A DNA stretch of 39,982 nucleotides. Source: Candidatus Thorarchaeota archaeon (GTDB lineage: Archaea > Asgardarchaeota > Thorarchaeia > Thorarchaeales > Thorarchaeaceae). Position numbers and translations under genes: made by a program. Positions 24,262 through 32,156 of this stretch are shown here, piece by piece (the first letter of the stretch is position 1; every line of letters starts with the position of its first letter). The notes below the pieces were generated by a model. That model had not been told where the DNA came from, searched no databases, and was given only the letters and a program-made list of their open reading frames with translations. The DNA lies in NCBI GenBank assembly GCA_016840855.1, contig JAEORO010000050.1, forward strand, positions 1 to 39,982, read 5' to 3'.

Positions 24262-25827
24262 TCAGGGCAATGGCGGACTGATGTTCACACCTTTCTCCCA
24301 AAGTACTTCATAATCATAATTGATAGTCTTCTTTTCCTCTGACCCAATTTCCCTATGCCACTCAACCACACCAAGTTCGTACTTCACAGCTGCGAGTTTC
24401 TCCCAATCAATCTTGACTTCAATTTCAGTACTTAGGCTGTGAGGAATTCTGTCGAGTACATCAATCTCTATTTTTCTCTTTGAGAAATTTTGAATCTCCA
24501 ATCTATAACTATAAGAACGTCTTAATTTACCGCGTAGTACACCAGCCTTCTCCATCTCACGATTAACTAGTTTCTTTTCTGCCTTTACATCATAGGCTAA
24601 TCTGGTCCCTATCTTGAATTCCTCTCTTGGAGAAATCTGACTTACGGATGTTTCTCCTATATAATCTCCATCTGAGAATACTTTCATTTTTCCGGGTAGT
24701 ATCACATTATCATTATTCACAACTTCATCTTGAGCTACAACTTCAGCCATTTCTTCAGCATACCAATAATGCACCGTTGAAGATCCGAGTACTTCCTCTA
24801 TCAGAGTAACAGGATGTTGTTCAGAATCAAATGGTATTGTCATCTTCTTTGGTAGCTCGTAGATTGCAATGCCTGATACTGTTTCCGTCGCATCTGCAAA
24901 TTCTTCGTCTATTTCTGGAGGTGGGGCTGGAGGTGCGACAACACCAGCTCCTGCTGGTGCCATTGATGGTCTTGGGCGTCGAGCCATTTTAGCGCTAGGT
25001 TTTTCCACGAGAGCTGGATCATATGCCGTGATGAAGAATGGTCTACCTTCAATTGCATCTACTGGTCGAGCAGTAGCAGTGGAAATGGTCAAGTCAATAT
25101 TAGACCACTCTTCTTCTGTGCGATTGCTTACAAGAGCTATCCGCCGCAAAGTAGCTTTATCGGGAAGTAGATTCACATCATAACGAGGAGTCCAAGAAGC
25201 TCCTTGGGTTTGGTATGTGAGCTCTAGCTCAACCTCTGAGGGTGAGGATACTTCCAAACTAACATCAACTGTATAGGTTGAAACTGTCCTCCTTTCTGAT
25301 TTGATCCGACCAATGTTGTCCCTCAACACCTTCATTGTATCATCTAGGTTAGCAAGCTCCTCGTTTAATCGCCTAATTTCTTGCTGTATTTCACTAGCAA
25401 GTTTGGTTGATTTCTTATCCATCTCACTTAGTGCTTTCAAATCTCCTTCATTAGCTGCATAAACCATGCCAAAATGATTAGAGAACTCAGATACCATATT
25501 ATTGATTTGAAGAAGTCTAGCACGCTGGAATTCAATTTCATCTTGTATGCTAATACGTTTCTTTTCCATTTCTTTCAGTTCATCATAGATGGGTCTAATG
25601 TCTGCTGAGGGTTCAAAAACTTCAGTTTTGCTCTGAACATCTATGCTTGAAAGTTTAGCTGGTCCTCGACCCTTCACGCGAAAGCTATCTGCTTGAGCAT
25701 GACTAGTTATACCTGAAACCATTATTCTTTGTGGTCCAATTTCAAGCTTGGTTTTACCGATTCGTGTTACCCGTGCGGCGTCACGAAAAACAGTGACTCT
25801 TGATATTGTGGTATGAAGATTTGTCAA
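24262..25827 (-). CDS. DUF4139/MuiA-like protein, copy 2
   Basis: A 521-residue protein with the same architecture as the following gene: DUF4140-like N-terminus (VTVFRDAARVTRIGKTKL), coiled coil (about 78-180) and DUF4139 (WTPRYDVNLLPDKATLRR). The interdomain linker is alanine/proline-rich (PAGAGVVAPPAPPPE, about 295-310). No signal peptide or membrane helix is visible in either copy, so both are probably cytoplasmic. The start is TTG 25827, supported by AGGAG 7 nt upstream; no ATG is available nearby. The pair probably forms a hetero-oligomer through the coiled coils, which is inference from tandem coupling. Confidence 0.88.
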   Translation of the reverse strand: MTNLHTTISRVTVFRDAARVTRIGKTKLEIGPQRIMVSGITSHAQADSFRVKGRGPAKLSSIDVQSKTEVFEPSADIRPIYDELKEMEKKRISIQDEIEFQRARLLQINNMVSEFSNHFGMVYAANEGDLKALSEMDKKSTKLASEIQQEIRRLNEELANLDDTMKVLRDNIGRIKSERRTVSTYTVDVSLEVSSPSEVELELTYQTQGASWTPRYDVNLLPDKATLRRIALVSNRTEEEWSNIDLTISTATARPVDAIEGRPFFITAYDPALVEKPSAKMARRPRPSMAPAGAGVVAPPAPPPEIDEEFADATETVSGIAIYELPKKMTIPFDSEQHPVTLIEEVLGSSTVHYWYAEEMAEVVAQDEVVNNDNVILPGKMKVFSDGDYIGETSVSQISPREEFKIGTRLAYDVKAEKKLVNREMEKAGVLRGKLRRSYSYRLEIQNFSKRKIEIDVLDRIPHSLSTEIEVKIDWEKLAAVKYELGVVEWHREIGSEEKKTINYDYEVLWEKGVNISPPLP

Positions 25828-25901
25828 TTCAGTTCTCCTTTTTAGAACGAGAGCAACACGCCATTTATCCTTTAGCTAAAAAATCTATGAGTCCTCTACA
25901 T

Positions 25902-27179
25902 TCACTCGCTATTAGGCCATGGTAGTTTGATAGAGAAGTTGCATCCCGGTCTATCCAATGCGATTAGGTCTATTGTGCCATTTTCTGACTCAATAATCGT
26001 CTTTGATAGATATAGCCCCAATCCCTTACCGTCTGTACCTGTAGATACTCCTCTCTCAAATAGATTCTCTCGAATTTCAGGATTAATACCTGGTCCATCA
26101 TCGGAAAACAGAACTTCAAGATGTTCACCTAATCGGGACATTCTAATCTCAACATTTGGATTATCGCCTGCATGCTGAGCTGTATTGCGGAGTAAATTCT
26201 CAAAAGCTAATGCAACAAGCCGCCCATACTTCGGTGCATGCTGACGAACATCACTGGCAACATTGAATGACACATGCATTCCTTTGAATGCAATCTCAGC
26301 CCGTTTTCCTATTTTTTCTAGAACACTCACAATATCTGTATCTAACTCTACTTCAGACATTGAAAATATGTGAAGCAAACTCCTCATCCTATGAGCAGCT
26401 GCATAAGTTGATTCAAGGAATGCAGCCTGTTTTGGTTCCCCATTTGTCATTTGTGAGAGCTCAATTCCTCCAAGTATCATCTGTACATCGTTACCAAGAT
26501 CATGTCTGAGAAGAGTCGTATAAATTTCCAACTCCCTGCGTTTCGCCTCAAGATTCCTATTGCTTCTTACAAGCCCATTTGAATAATAATCCTGATTCCA
26601 AGAAGTGAACATCAAAAGGACAGCTATGGCAATATAAACGAGTACAGACTCTATAGCATCAATAAATTGAACACCTGGGTGTAAGAATGATAAAATTAGA
26701 AGCCCTATGAACAATCCTCCCGCTAGGAGAACTTGTTTTTTGATAGAAATCAACTGGGTTGCAAGAAGAACTGAAAGTACTGGCCAAGTTAATATTTGGA
26801 AAGCCAAAGTCCCTCTTGTCCATATAGCTTGAAGAGAGATTGTAATTATTGGAATACACGCAGCGCAAATTATTGTTAACGCTGATGCTAATCTTAGATG
26901 TACTGTGCCACTTAACAGATACACTCCAGCTAAAAATACTACTAAACCGGAATAGATTGGGATTCCCTGCACTGGATCACTTGTATATTGGAGAATAGGG
27001 AAGACACAAACTGCAGTGAGTAAAGCAGTTCTAAGAAATCTTGCTCTTCTTCTTTGCCCGCCATCAGTAATTCCTGTAGAAGGTTTCGTGAGGGTTTTTG
27101 GTAAATCTAATACTCTCTTTAATAGACCTATCGCCTTTGATGGACTCTTTTGTGCATCCCTCAATGCATTGCGCTCCAA
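25902..27179 (-). CDS. Membrane sensor histidine kinase
   Basis: A 425-residue kinase. Six hydrophobic helices (about 47-64, 72-90, 95-116, 127-145, 148-167, 172-193) form an integral membrane sensor. A short coiled linker leads to the dimerisation helix with phospho-acceptor H226 (LLRHDLGND). The ATPase domain has an N box (FENLLRN, 326-332), G1 (DDGPG, 360-364) and G2 (GKGLGL, 384-389). No PAS or HAMP is seen and no response regulator adjoins it, so its partner is elsewhere. The start is a TTG at 27179 with only a weak TTAGG upstream. It lies 74 nt before the DUF4139 pair on the same strand and may be co-transcribed with it. Confidence 0.93.
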   Translation of the reverse strand: MERNALRDAQKSPSKAIGLLKRVLDLPKTLTKPSTGITDGGQRRRARFLRTALLTAVCVFPILQYTSDPVQGIPIYSGLVVFLAGVYLLSGTVHLRLASALTIICAACIPIITISLQAIWTRGTLAFQILTWPVLSVLLATQLISIKKQVLLAGGLFIGLLILSFLHPGVQFIDAIESVLVYIAIAVLLMFTSWNQDYYSNGLVRSNRNLEAKRRELEIYTTLLRHDLGNDVQMILGGIELSQMTNGEPKQAAFLESTYAAAHRMRSLLHIFSMSEVELDTDIVSVLEKIGKRAEIAFKGMHVSFNVASDVRQHAPKYGRLVALAFENLLRNTAQHAGDNPNVEIRMSRLGEHLEVLFSDDGPGINPEIRENLFERGVSTGTDGKGLGLYLSKTIIESENGTIDLIALDRPGCNFSIKLPWPNSE

Positions 27180-27336
27180 TGTGCCTAAGAATCTCTTGCC
27201 CTAGAAACTGATTGGTGTGCTTATCAGTTTCGCACAGGACAACCATTGGAAGGTTGCGAAGGACTTGAAACTCTTTTCTAGGTATGGTACTTATAGCAAT
27301 TTGAATATTTATGGCTATGTGTTATGATAATAAAAT

Positions 27337-27353
27337 ATTTTATATTATAAAAT
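27337..27353. promoter_or_regulatory. 17-bp A+T palindrome, possible bidirectional TATA element
   Basis: ATTTTATA and TATAAAAT are perfect arms around one T, in the 221-nt divergent region between the histidine kinase and the coiled-coil gene. For the plus-strand gene it would place transcription near 27372, just before its CAGGAG site. On the minus strand it lies about 160 bp from the kinase start. Confidence 0.45.
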
Positions 27354-27400
27354 GTTCATTCATTAACACACAATACATAAACTTGCAGGAGTAGAATAGA

Positions 27401-27712
27401 GTGAGTAGAGATAGTAGCAGAATTGAATGTGATGGCAAACAATCTTTGAGTGGATCAAACCAATCGACGAGTAGTTCGAACTCTCAATCATTCATGGAGA
27501 TCCGATTACGAAGCTTAAGCAAAGCTATTGATGAGGTCAAGAAAAAACGTGTGCGCCTTGAACAAGATTTGCGTCTAGGTAATGTACCTGAATCTGAGTA
27601 CGCAAGTTCGTTACTAAAACTCATCGTTGAGAGTAATACGCTTTCAAAGGAACAAGAAGGCATAGCTGAACAGATTAAAGTGCTTAGAAACAAAAGCATC
27701 ATCCATCGCTAG
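27401..27712 (+). CDS. Small coiled-coil protein (hypothetical)
   Basis: A 103-residue protein with a serine-rich, probably disordered N-terminus (residues 1-30) and a charged helical region (about 31-98) with heptad-like spacing and a GNVPESEY turn. This layout resembles short helical-hairpin segments found in many archaeal adaptors; no function is known. GTG 27401 has CAGGAG 9 nt upstream. The gene is divergent from the histidine kinase. Its stop codon interlocks with that of the convergent ATPase gene in a shared CTAG (27709-27712). It could be the kinase's partner or regulator, but this rests only on position. Confidence 0.68.
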   Translation: MSRDSSRIECDGKQSLSGSNQSTSSSNSQSFMEIRLRSLSKAIDEVKKKRVRLEQDLRLGNVPESEYASSLLKLIVESNTLSKEQEGIAEQIKVLRNKSIIHR

Positions 27713-28689
27713 CCATACAAGTGGCAAGCGACCATCCTCCCATCTCCTAAGTCCAGCAATTCTGGCTCTTCATTGGGGCATCTTTCAAATGCTTTCGGAC
27801 ATCTTGGATGAAATCTACAGCCACTTGGGGGATTTATTGGACTAGGGATTTCTCCTCTTGGTACTGCTTCTGCTTTCTTCACTTGTGGATTGGGAACTGG
27901 AATAGCACTCATCAAACCCACAGAATATGGATGGAGGGGATCTTCGTAAATACTATCTTTGTCAGCAACCTCTACAATCTTCCCAAGATACATGACGGCA
28001 ATTCTGTCACAAACATGCCTTGATGTTGCTAGGTCGTGAGAGATGAAGAGATATGTTAGGTTGAGCTCTTTCTTGAGATCCATCATCAAATCAAGAATTT
28101 GAGCTTTAATAGACACATCAACCATCGCAACTGGTTCATCTGTTACTACAAATTCTGGATTCAGGATTATTGCTCTTCCGAACACAACTCTCTGTTTTTG
28201 GCCACCTGATAATTGGTGGGGAAGACGGTTGTAGAACGAGCTCGCAGGTGAAAGACCAACACGTTCTAGTATCTCCTCTGTTCGCTGAAATCTCTCTTTT
28301 GAATCGCCAATTCCTTGAAGTCTAAGAGCATCTCCTATTGCATTCCCAATTCCAAGTCTGGGATTTAGGGAAGATGTGGGGTCTTGGAAAGTGAACTGTA
28401 TTCGTCTTCTAATCATTCGCAATTCTCTACCCTTCAGCTTTGCGATGTCCTTTCCATCATAGATGATTTCCCCCTCTGTAGGTCTGAGTAATCTGACACA
28501 CAGTCTCCCGGTCGTCGTCTTTCCTGATCCACTCTCCCCAGCTAAACCTAAAACTTCTCCCTTCTTGATTTTAAAAGAAATACCATCCACTGCCCTCACA
28601 TATTGCGCATCTCTCGCCATCAACGAGTCGATAAAACCCTTTGTTACTGGAAAATACTTCTTGATATTTCTTACTTCAACCAGTGTCAA
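27709..28689 (-). CDS. Peptide ABC transporter ATPase, DppF/OppF type (second system)
   Basis: About 326 residues. Visible motifs are Walker A GESGSGKT, Q-loop FTFQDPTSSLNP, signature LSGGQKQR, Walker B VVTDEP, switch SHD and the C-terminal GCRFHPRCPKAFERC...ACH pattern. The D-loop reads AMVD in place of SALD, a mild deviation. TTG 28689 is chosen because it follows the upstream stop by 4 nt, with GGAGGG 10 nt upstream. The frame also allows TTG 28707, which would overlap the previous gene by 14 nt. Last gene of the second importer operon. Confidence 0.93.
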   Translation of the reverse strand: MTLVEVRNIKKYFPVTKGFIDSLMARDAQYVRAVDGISFKIKKGEVLGLAGESGSGKTTTGRLCVRLLRPTEGEIIYDGKDIAKLKGRELRMIRRRIQFTFQDPTSSLNPRLGIGNAIGDALRLQGIGDSKERFQRTEEILERVGLSPASSFYNRLPHQLSGGQKQRVVFGRAIILNPEFVVTDEPVAMVDVSIKAQILDLMMDLKKELNLTYLFISHDLATSRHVCDRIAVMYLGKIVEVADKDSIYEDPLHPYSVGLMSAIPVPNPQVKKAEAVPRGEIPSPINPPSGCRFHPRCPKAFERCPNEEPELLDLGDGRMVACHLYG

Positions 28690-28693
28690 GTTA

Positions 28694-29704
28694 TTAATTC
28701 CCTCCAAAAAGATGGCAAGCTACAAGCCTACCTTCACCAGTAGTAATCAAGTCTGGTTGTGTTGTTCTGCAGATTTCCATAGCATGTGGGCATCTGGGAT
28801 TGTACATACATCCTGGTACTGGATTAACCAAATCCGGTGGAGCTCCAGGAATCCATGTGAGCTTCTTTTCTGGATGTGTAACATCTGGAACAGACTCGAG
28901 GAGTGCTTTTGCATATGGGTGTAATGGATCTTCGAAAAGTGATTCAGTAGGAGAGAGTTCCATAATCCTACCTGTGTACATAATTGCTATGTCATCAGCA
29001 GTTTGCGCAAGCACACCAAGATTGTGTGTAATTAGAATCATGGTAAGGTTGAACAACTCCTTAAGTTCTGCTACCTCTTCGAGTATCTGAGCCTCCACAA
29101 TTACGTCAAGTGATGTTGTTGGCTCATCTGCGATCAGCAATTTGGGTCGAAGTGCAAGTGCAAGTCCAATCATGACTCGTTGTCGCATACCTCCACTAAA
29201 TTGATGCGGATAATCTGTTATCCTCTCTGGAAGGATGCCCAGACCATCGAGAATCTCGTAAGCTCTGCCAGTAATTTCCTCTTCTTCAATATCTGGATAG
29301 TGTGCTTTCATTATCTCCTCAAAATGAGTTTCGATTCTTATCATTGGATTCAATGAAGTCATTGGATCTTGAAAGATATACGCGATTTCCTTTCCCCGGA
29401 GGCCTCTCATTTCATCATCATCAAGGTCTAGTATGTTCACGATGCCTTTCGGAATCACTCCCTTTGCATACTCAACATCATCATGAAGGAGTAGATCTAT
29501 CCGTCCATTGACAATTTGACCTGGGTATGGAACTAGTTTCATTATCGATCTTCCGAGTGTACTCTTACCACAACCACTTTCTCCAGCCAGTCCAAGGGTT
29601 TTGTTCTCTTCAAGAGAGAGTGACACATTATCCACTCCTCTCGCGACGCCTCTTCGAGTTTTGTACTCTACAGTTAAATCTTGAATTCTGAGAAGTGTAC
29701 TCAC
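28694..29704 (-). CDS. Peptide ABC transporter ATPase, DppD/OppD type (second system)
   Basis: A 336-residue ATPase with all motifs intact: Walker A GESGCGKS, Q-loop IFQDPMTSLNP, signature FSGGMRQR, Walker B LIADEPTTSLD, switch ITHN, and C-terminal GCMYNPRCPHAMEIC...ACHLF cysteines. Unlike the OppD of the first operon, it has no helical insertion before the signature and is of standard length. GTG 29704 has GGAG 9 nt upstream; this site lies in the last codons of the permease gene, which ends 6 nt before. Works with the following OppF-type protein. Confidence 0.95.
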   Translation of the reverse strand: MSTLLRIQDLTVEYKTRRGVARGVDNVSLSLEENKTLGLAGESGCGKSTLGRSIMKLVPYPGQIVNGRIDLLLHDDVEYAKGVIPKGIVNILDLDDDEMRGLRGKEIAYIFQDPMTSLNPMIRIETHFEEIMKAHYPDIEEEEITGRAYEILDGLGILPERITDYPHQFSGGMRQRVMIGLALALRPKLLIADEPTTSLDVIVEAQILEEVAELKELFNLTMILITHNLGVLAQTADDIAIMYTGRIMELSPTESLFEDPLHPYAKALLESVPDVTHPEKKLTWIPGAPPDLVNPVPGCMYNPRCPHAMEICRTTQPDLITTGEGRLVACHLFGGN

Positions 29705-29710
29705 TCTAAA

Positions 29711-30979
29711 TCACTCCTTTAATTTTGGCGTTAGGACTTCATTCAATCCTTCTCCAGCTAGCGTGAACCCAAGTGCAAGAATGACTATCATTAATCCTGG
29801 ATATGTGATTACCCACCACTTTCCAGCTATGTACTGATGCGACCCAAATGTGAGGTCCCATCCCCAATCTGGCACATCGACTGGTAATCCTAAACCAACA
29901 AAGGTCAAACCTGCTGCAGTCAAAATCGCATCAGCAAAGTTGATTGACATCACGACAACAGCAGATGGAAGCACATTCGGTAGAATATATCGAAACAGTA
30001 TATCTCTATCACGCGCTCCCAAAACTATAGCAGCTTCTACATATGGAAGTTCTTTAACAGTGAGCACTTGACTACGAATCACCCTGAAGTATGAAGGTAT
30101 GTATACAACTGCGATTGCAAGAGCCATATTAAGGACTCCTGGACCGAGCATTGCAGCGATGGCAATAGCTAGAACTAACCCGGGAAAAGCAAATATGCTG
30201 TCCATAACTAAAGCCACTGCTTTATCGGTACTCCCTCCTCTATATGATGCTCCAAGACCTAACGGAACTCCAATAGAAAAGCAAACGATGACTGATAGTA
30301 CAGCGACTTGGAGCATTATGCTTCCACCAGCAATAGTCCTGCTTAGAAGGTCTTGTCCAAGCGATGTTGTACCAAGGGGAAAACTCTCTGACGGAGGTGA
30401 AATATAAGGTCCAACATCTAGAGCACTTGGGTCAAATGGTACAATCCACCAGGATATACCTGTCATATACACTATAGCTAATACAATCATGAGACCCGCG
30501 ATAGTAACATATCCTGGTGATCCCCGCTCCTTGAGTATTGGATAGCCATCGTAAAGGAGGATAACAATAACACCAAGAATAGTTCCTCCCAAAACTAACG
30601 ATACTGATAGATTCTGTTCACTTTCTGGAACCCAAAAGAATCCTAATAATGCCGAAGCAAAACCTAGTATAATAAATATCAAAACAACAAACAGCCAACC
30701 TCTTCTTGGTGTCATCTGATAGTTTTGAATTCTATATCTACGATATGCGCTTGAGAGAAGAATAATGAAGGCACAGAGACCTGTGAACCCAATAACCCAC
30801 ACACCTATTCCACTATTGGAACGCAATGCAAGCCCTATGAAAGAAGCAATGACCACTAATGATCCGATTACGATGATTGCAAGTCCAATGAGAAAATTGC
30901 GAGACCGTTCCTTCCAGTCTCCTGTTTTTGGAATCAGGAAATAGAATACGCCACTAATTGCTTTGCCTTGTTGTGACAC
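29711..30979 (-). CDS. Peptide ABC transporter permease, DppC/OppC type with extra N-terminal helices
   Basis: A 422-residue channel subunit. Residues 29-143 add about four membrane helices before the usual first OppC helix (about 157-180). The family motif then reads FPLGTTSLGQDLLSR, and the membrane domain carries the EAA loop (EAAIVLGARDRD). There is no large extracytoplasmic insert, in contrast to the DppC of the first operon. GTG 30979 has GAGGTG 8 nt upstream, and that site overlaps the stop codon of the preceding DppB-type gene, so the two are translationally coupled. The N-terminal helix block appears to be a shared trait of both systems here. Confidence 0.93.
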   Translation of the reverse strand: MSQQGKAISGVFYFLIPKTGDWKERSRNFLIGLAIIVIGSLVVIASFIGLALRSNSGIGVWVIGFTGLCAFIILLSSAYRRYRIQNYQMTPRRGWLFVVLIFIILGFASALLGFFWVPESEQNLSVSLVLGGTILGVIVILLYDGYPILKERGSPGYVTIAGLMIVLAIVYMTGISWWIVPFDPSALDVGPYISPPSESFPLGTTSLGQDLLSRTIAGGSIMLQVAVLSVIVCFSIGVPLGLGASYRGGSTDKAVALVMDSIFAFPGLVLAIAIAAMLGPGVLNMALAIAVVYIPSYFRVIRSQVLTVKELPYVEAAIVLGARDRDILFRYILPNVLPSAVVVMSINFADAILTAAGLTFVGLGLPVDVPDWGWDLTFGSHQYIAGKWWVITYPGLMIVILALGFTLAGEGLNEVLTPKLKE

Positions 30980-30991
30980 TCTTCTTTCACC

Positions 30992-32002
30992 TCATAATCG
31001 AATTCTTGGGTCCAGATATGCATACAAGAGATCAAGGACAAGTGTTACAAGAGAAACAAGTATCCCAAAGAACACAACAACTCCCTGAATAGCTGTGTAA
31101 TCTCTGTGAGCAATCCTTTGGACCAAATAGGTCCCCAACCCTGGCCAGCTAAAGGTAGTTTCTGTAAGTATAGCTCCAGCTAAAAGGGCGGCAAACTGGA
31201 GACCAATCATGGTAAGAATAGGTAGGAAGGCATTCTTCAATGCGTATGTGTATGTAATCTTGCTTGAAGAAAGTCCACGTGCTTCTGCAGCCACTACAAA
31301 GTCCTGACGAAGGGTTTCAAGCATATTTGTTCGTGTTAATCTGATGAATATCCCACATAGAATCGTACCAAGTGTAATCGTTGGTAGTATCAAATACCTC
31401 AAGGATACAATGAATCCCGTAATGTTACCAGTTAGTAAGCTATCAATAGTATACATTCCCGTGATTGTCGTAGGTGTGGCATAGTGTGGGTCAAATCGGG
31501 TCCCTGTTGGTAAAATATGAAGCCAGATTGAGAAGACAATCTGAAGAATCATTCCGAGGAAAAACACTGGGATGGCATATGTGACAATTCCAAACATTCT
31601 GATTCCATAATCTTGGGCTTTGTCATAATTCTTTGCAGATTTGACACCCAATGCGACGCCAAGAAGGACTGCATAGAGCATAGAGTAAATTGTCAACTCT
31701 AGTGTGGCCGGGAACCTAACCGAAATGTGTTGGCTAATTGGTGTAAAGTCCTGCATAGATAGTCCAAAATCACCAAATGGAAGTCCTGCTAGATAATTGA
31801 AAAATTGCATATATATTGGTACATCTAGACCAAGCACTCTCCGGAATTCTTCAAGGGTTTCTGGACTAACATTCCTTTCAAAATGGAGAAGCGCTGGATC
31901 TCCTGGGAGAATCCGAACAATAATAAATACAAACGTGAGTAGTAACATTATCATTGGTATAGTCATAAGGACTCGCGTGACTACATAGGACTTGAGAGAC
32001 AT
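30992..32002 (-). CDS. Peptide ABC transporter permease, DppB/OppB type (second system)
   Basis: A 336-residue channel subunit of standard family size. The frame is open for 40 codons upstream, but ATG 32002 is chosen: GGTGA lies 5-6 nt before it, and the protein then begins MSLKSYVVTRVLMTIP, the normal DppB start. Motifs include the RILPGDPA segment after helix 1, the EAA loop (VVAAEARGLSSSK) and a C-terminal LDPRIRL. It follows the binding-protein gene by 154 nt, separated by a hairpin that probably reduces permease expression relative to the binding protein. Confidence 0.94.
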   Translation of the reverse strand: MSLKSYVVTRVLMTIPMIMLLLTFVFIIVRILPGDPALLHFERNVSPETLEEFRRVLGLDVPIYMQFFNYLAGLPFGDFGLSMQDFTPISQHISVRFPATLELTIYSMLYAVLLGVALGVKSAKNYDKAQDYGIRMFGIVTYAIPVFFLGMILQIVFSIWLHILPTGTRFDPHYATPTTITGMYTIDSLLTGNITGFIVSLRYLILPTITLGTILCGIFIRLTRTNMLETLRQDFVVAAEARGLSSSKITYTYALKNAFLPILTMIGLQFAALLAGAILTETTFSWPGLGTYLVQRIAHRDYTAIQGVVVFFGILVSLVTLVLDLLYAYLDPRIRL

Positions 32003-32080
32003 TTTTTTCACCGATATTACTAGTGTGCGAGTTGCATTCCCTTTTTTAACCCCTTCTACTAACGTAAAATTTTGGGTGAA

Positions 32081-32120
32081 AGAAAAAAGAGTAAGAGAAT
32101 GGCAGGCAGAATCGCCTACC
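32081..32120 (-). terminator. Partial terminator between binding protein and permease genes
   Basis: On the minus strand GGTAGGC (32120-32114) pairs with GCCTGCC (32107-32101) with one G-T wobble and a 6-nt loop. It is followed by a pyrimidine-rich tract with six consecutive T. It lies 37 nt after the binding-protein stop, where leaky termination commonly raises SBP over permease levels. Confidence 0.5.
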
Positions 32121-32156
32121 AAATCTCTGTTCTTAACATTTTAGAGTATATCGGAT

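Noticed and set aside
24869..25183. 104-codon plus-strand frame opposite the DUF4139 linker
   Set aside because: Arises from the Pro/Ala-rich codons of the real gene read backwards.
32003..32122. 40-codon N-terminal extension of DppB (second system)
   Set aside because: Contains no family sequence and lies next to the terminator-like hairpin; ATG 32002 has its own GGTGA and gives the normal N-terminus.
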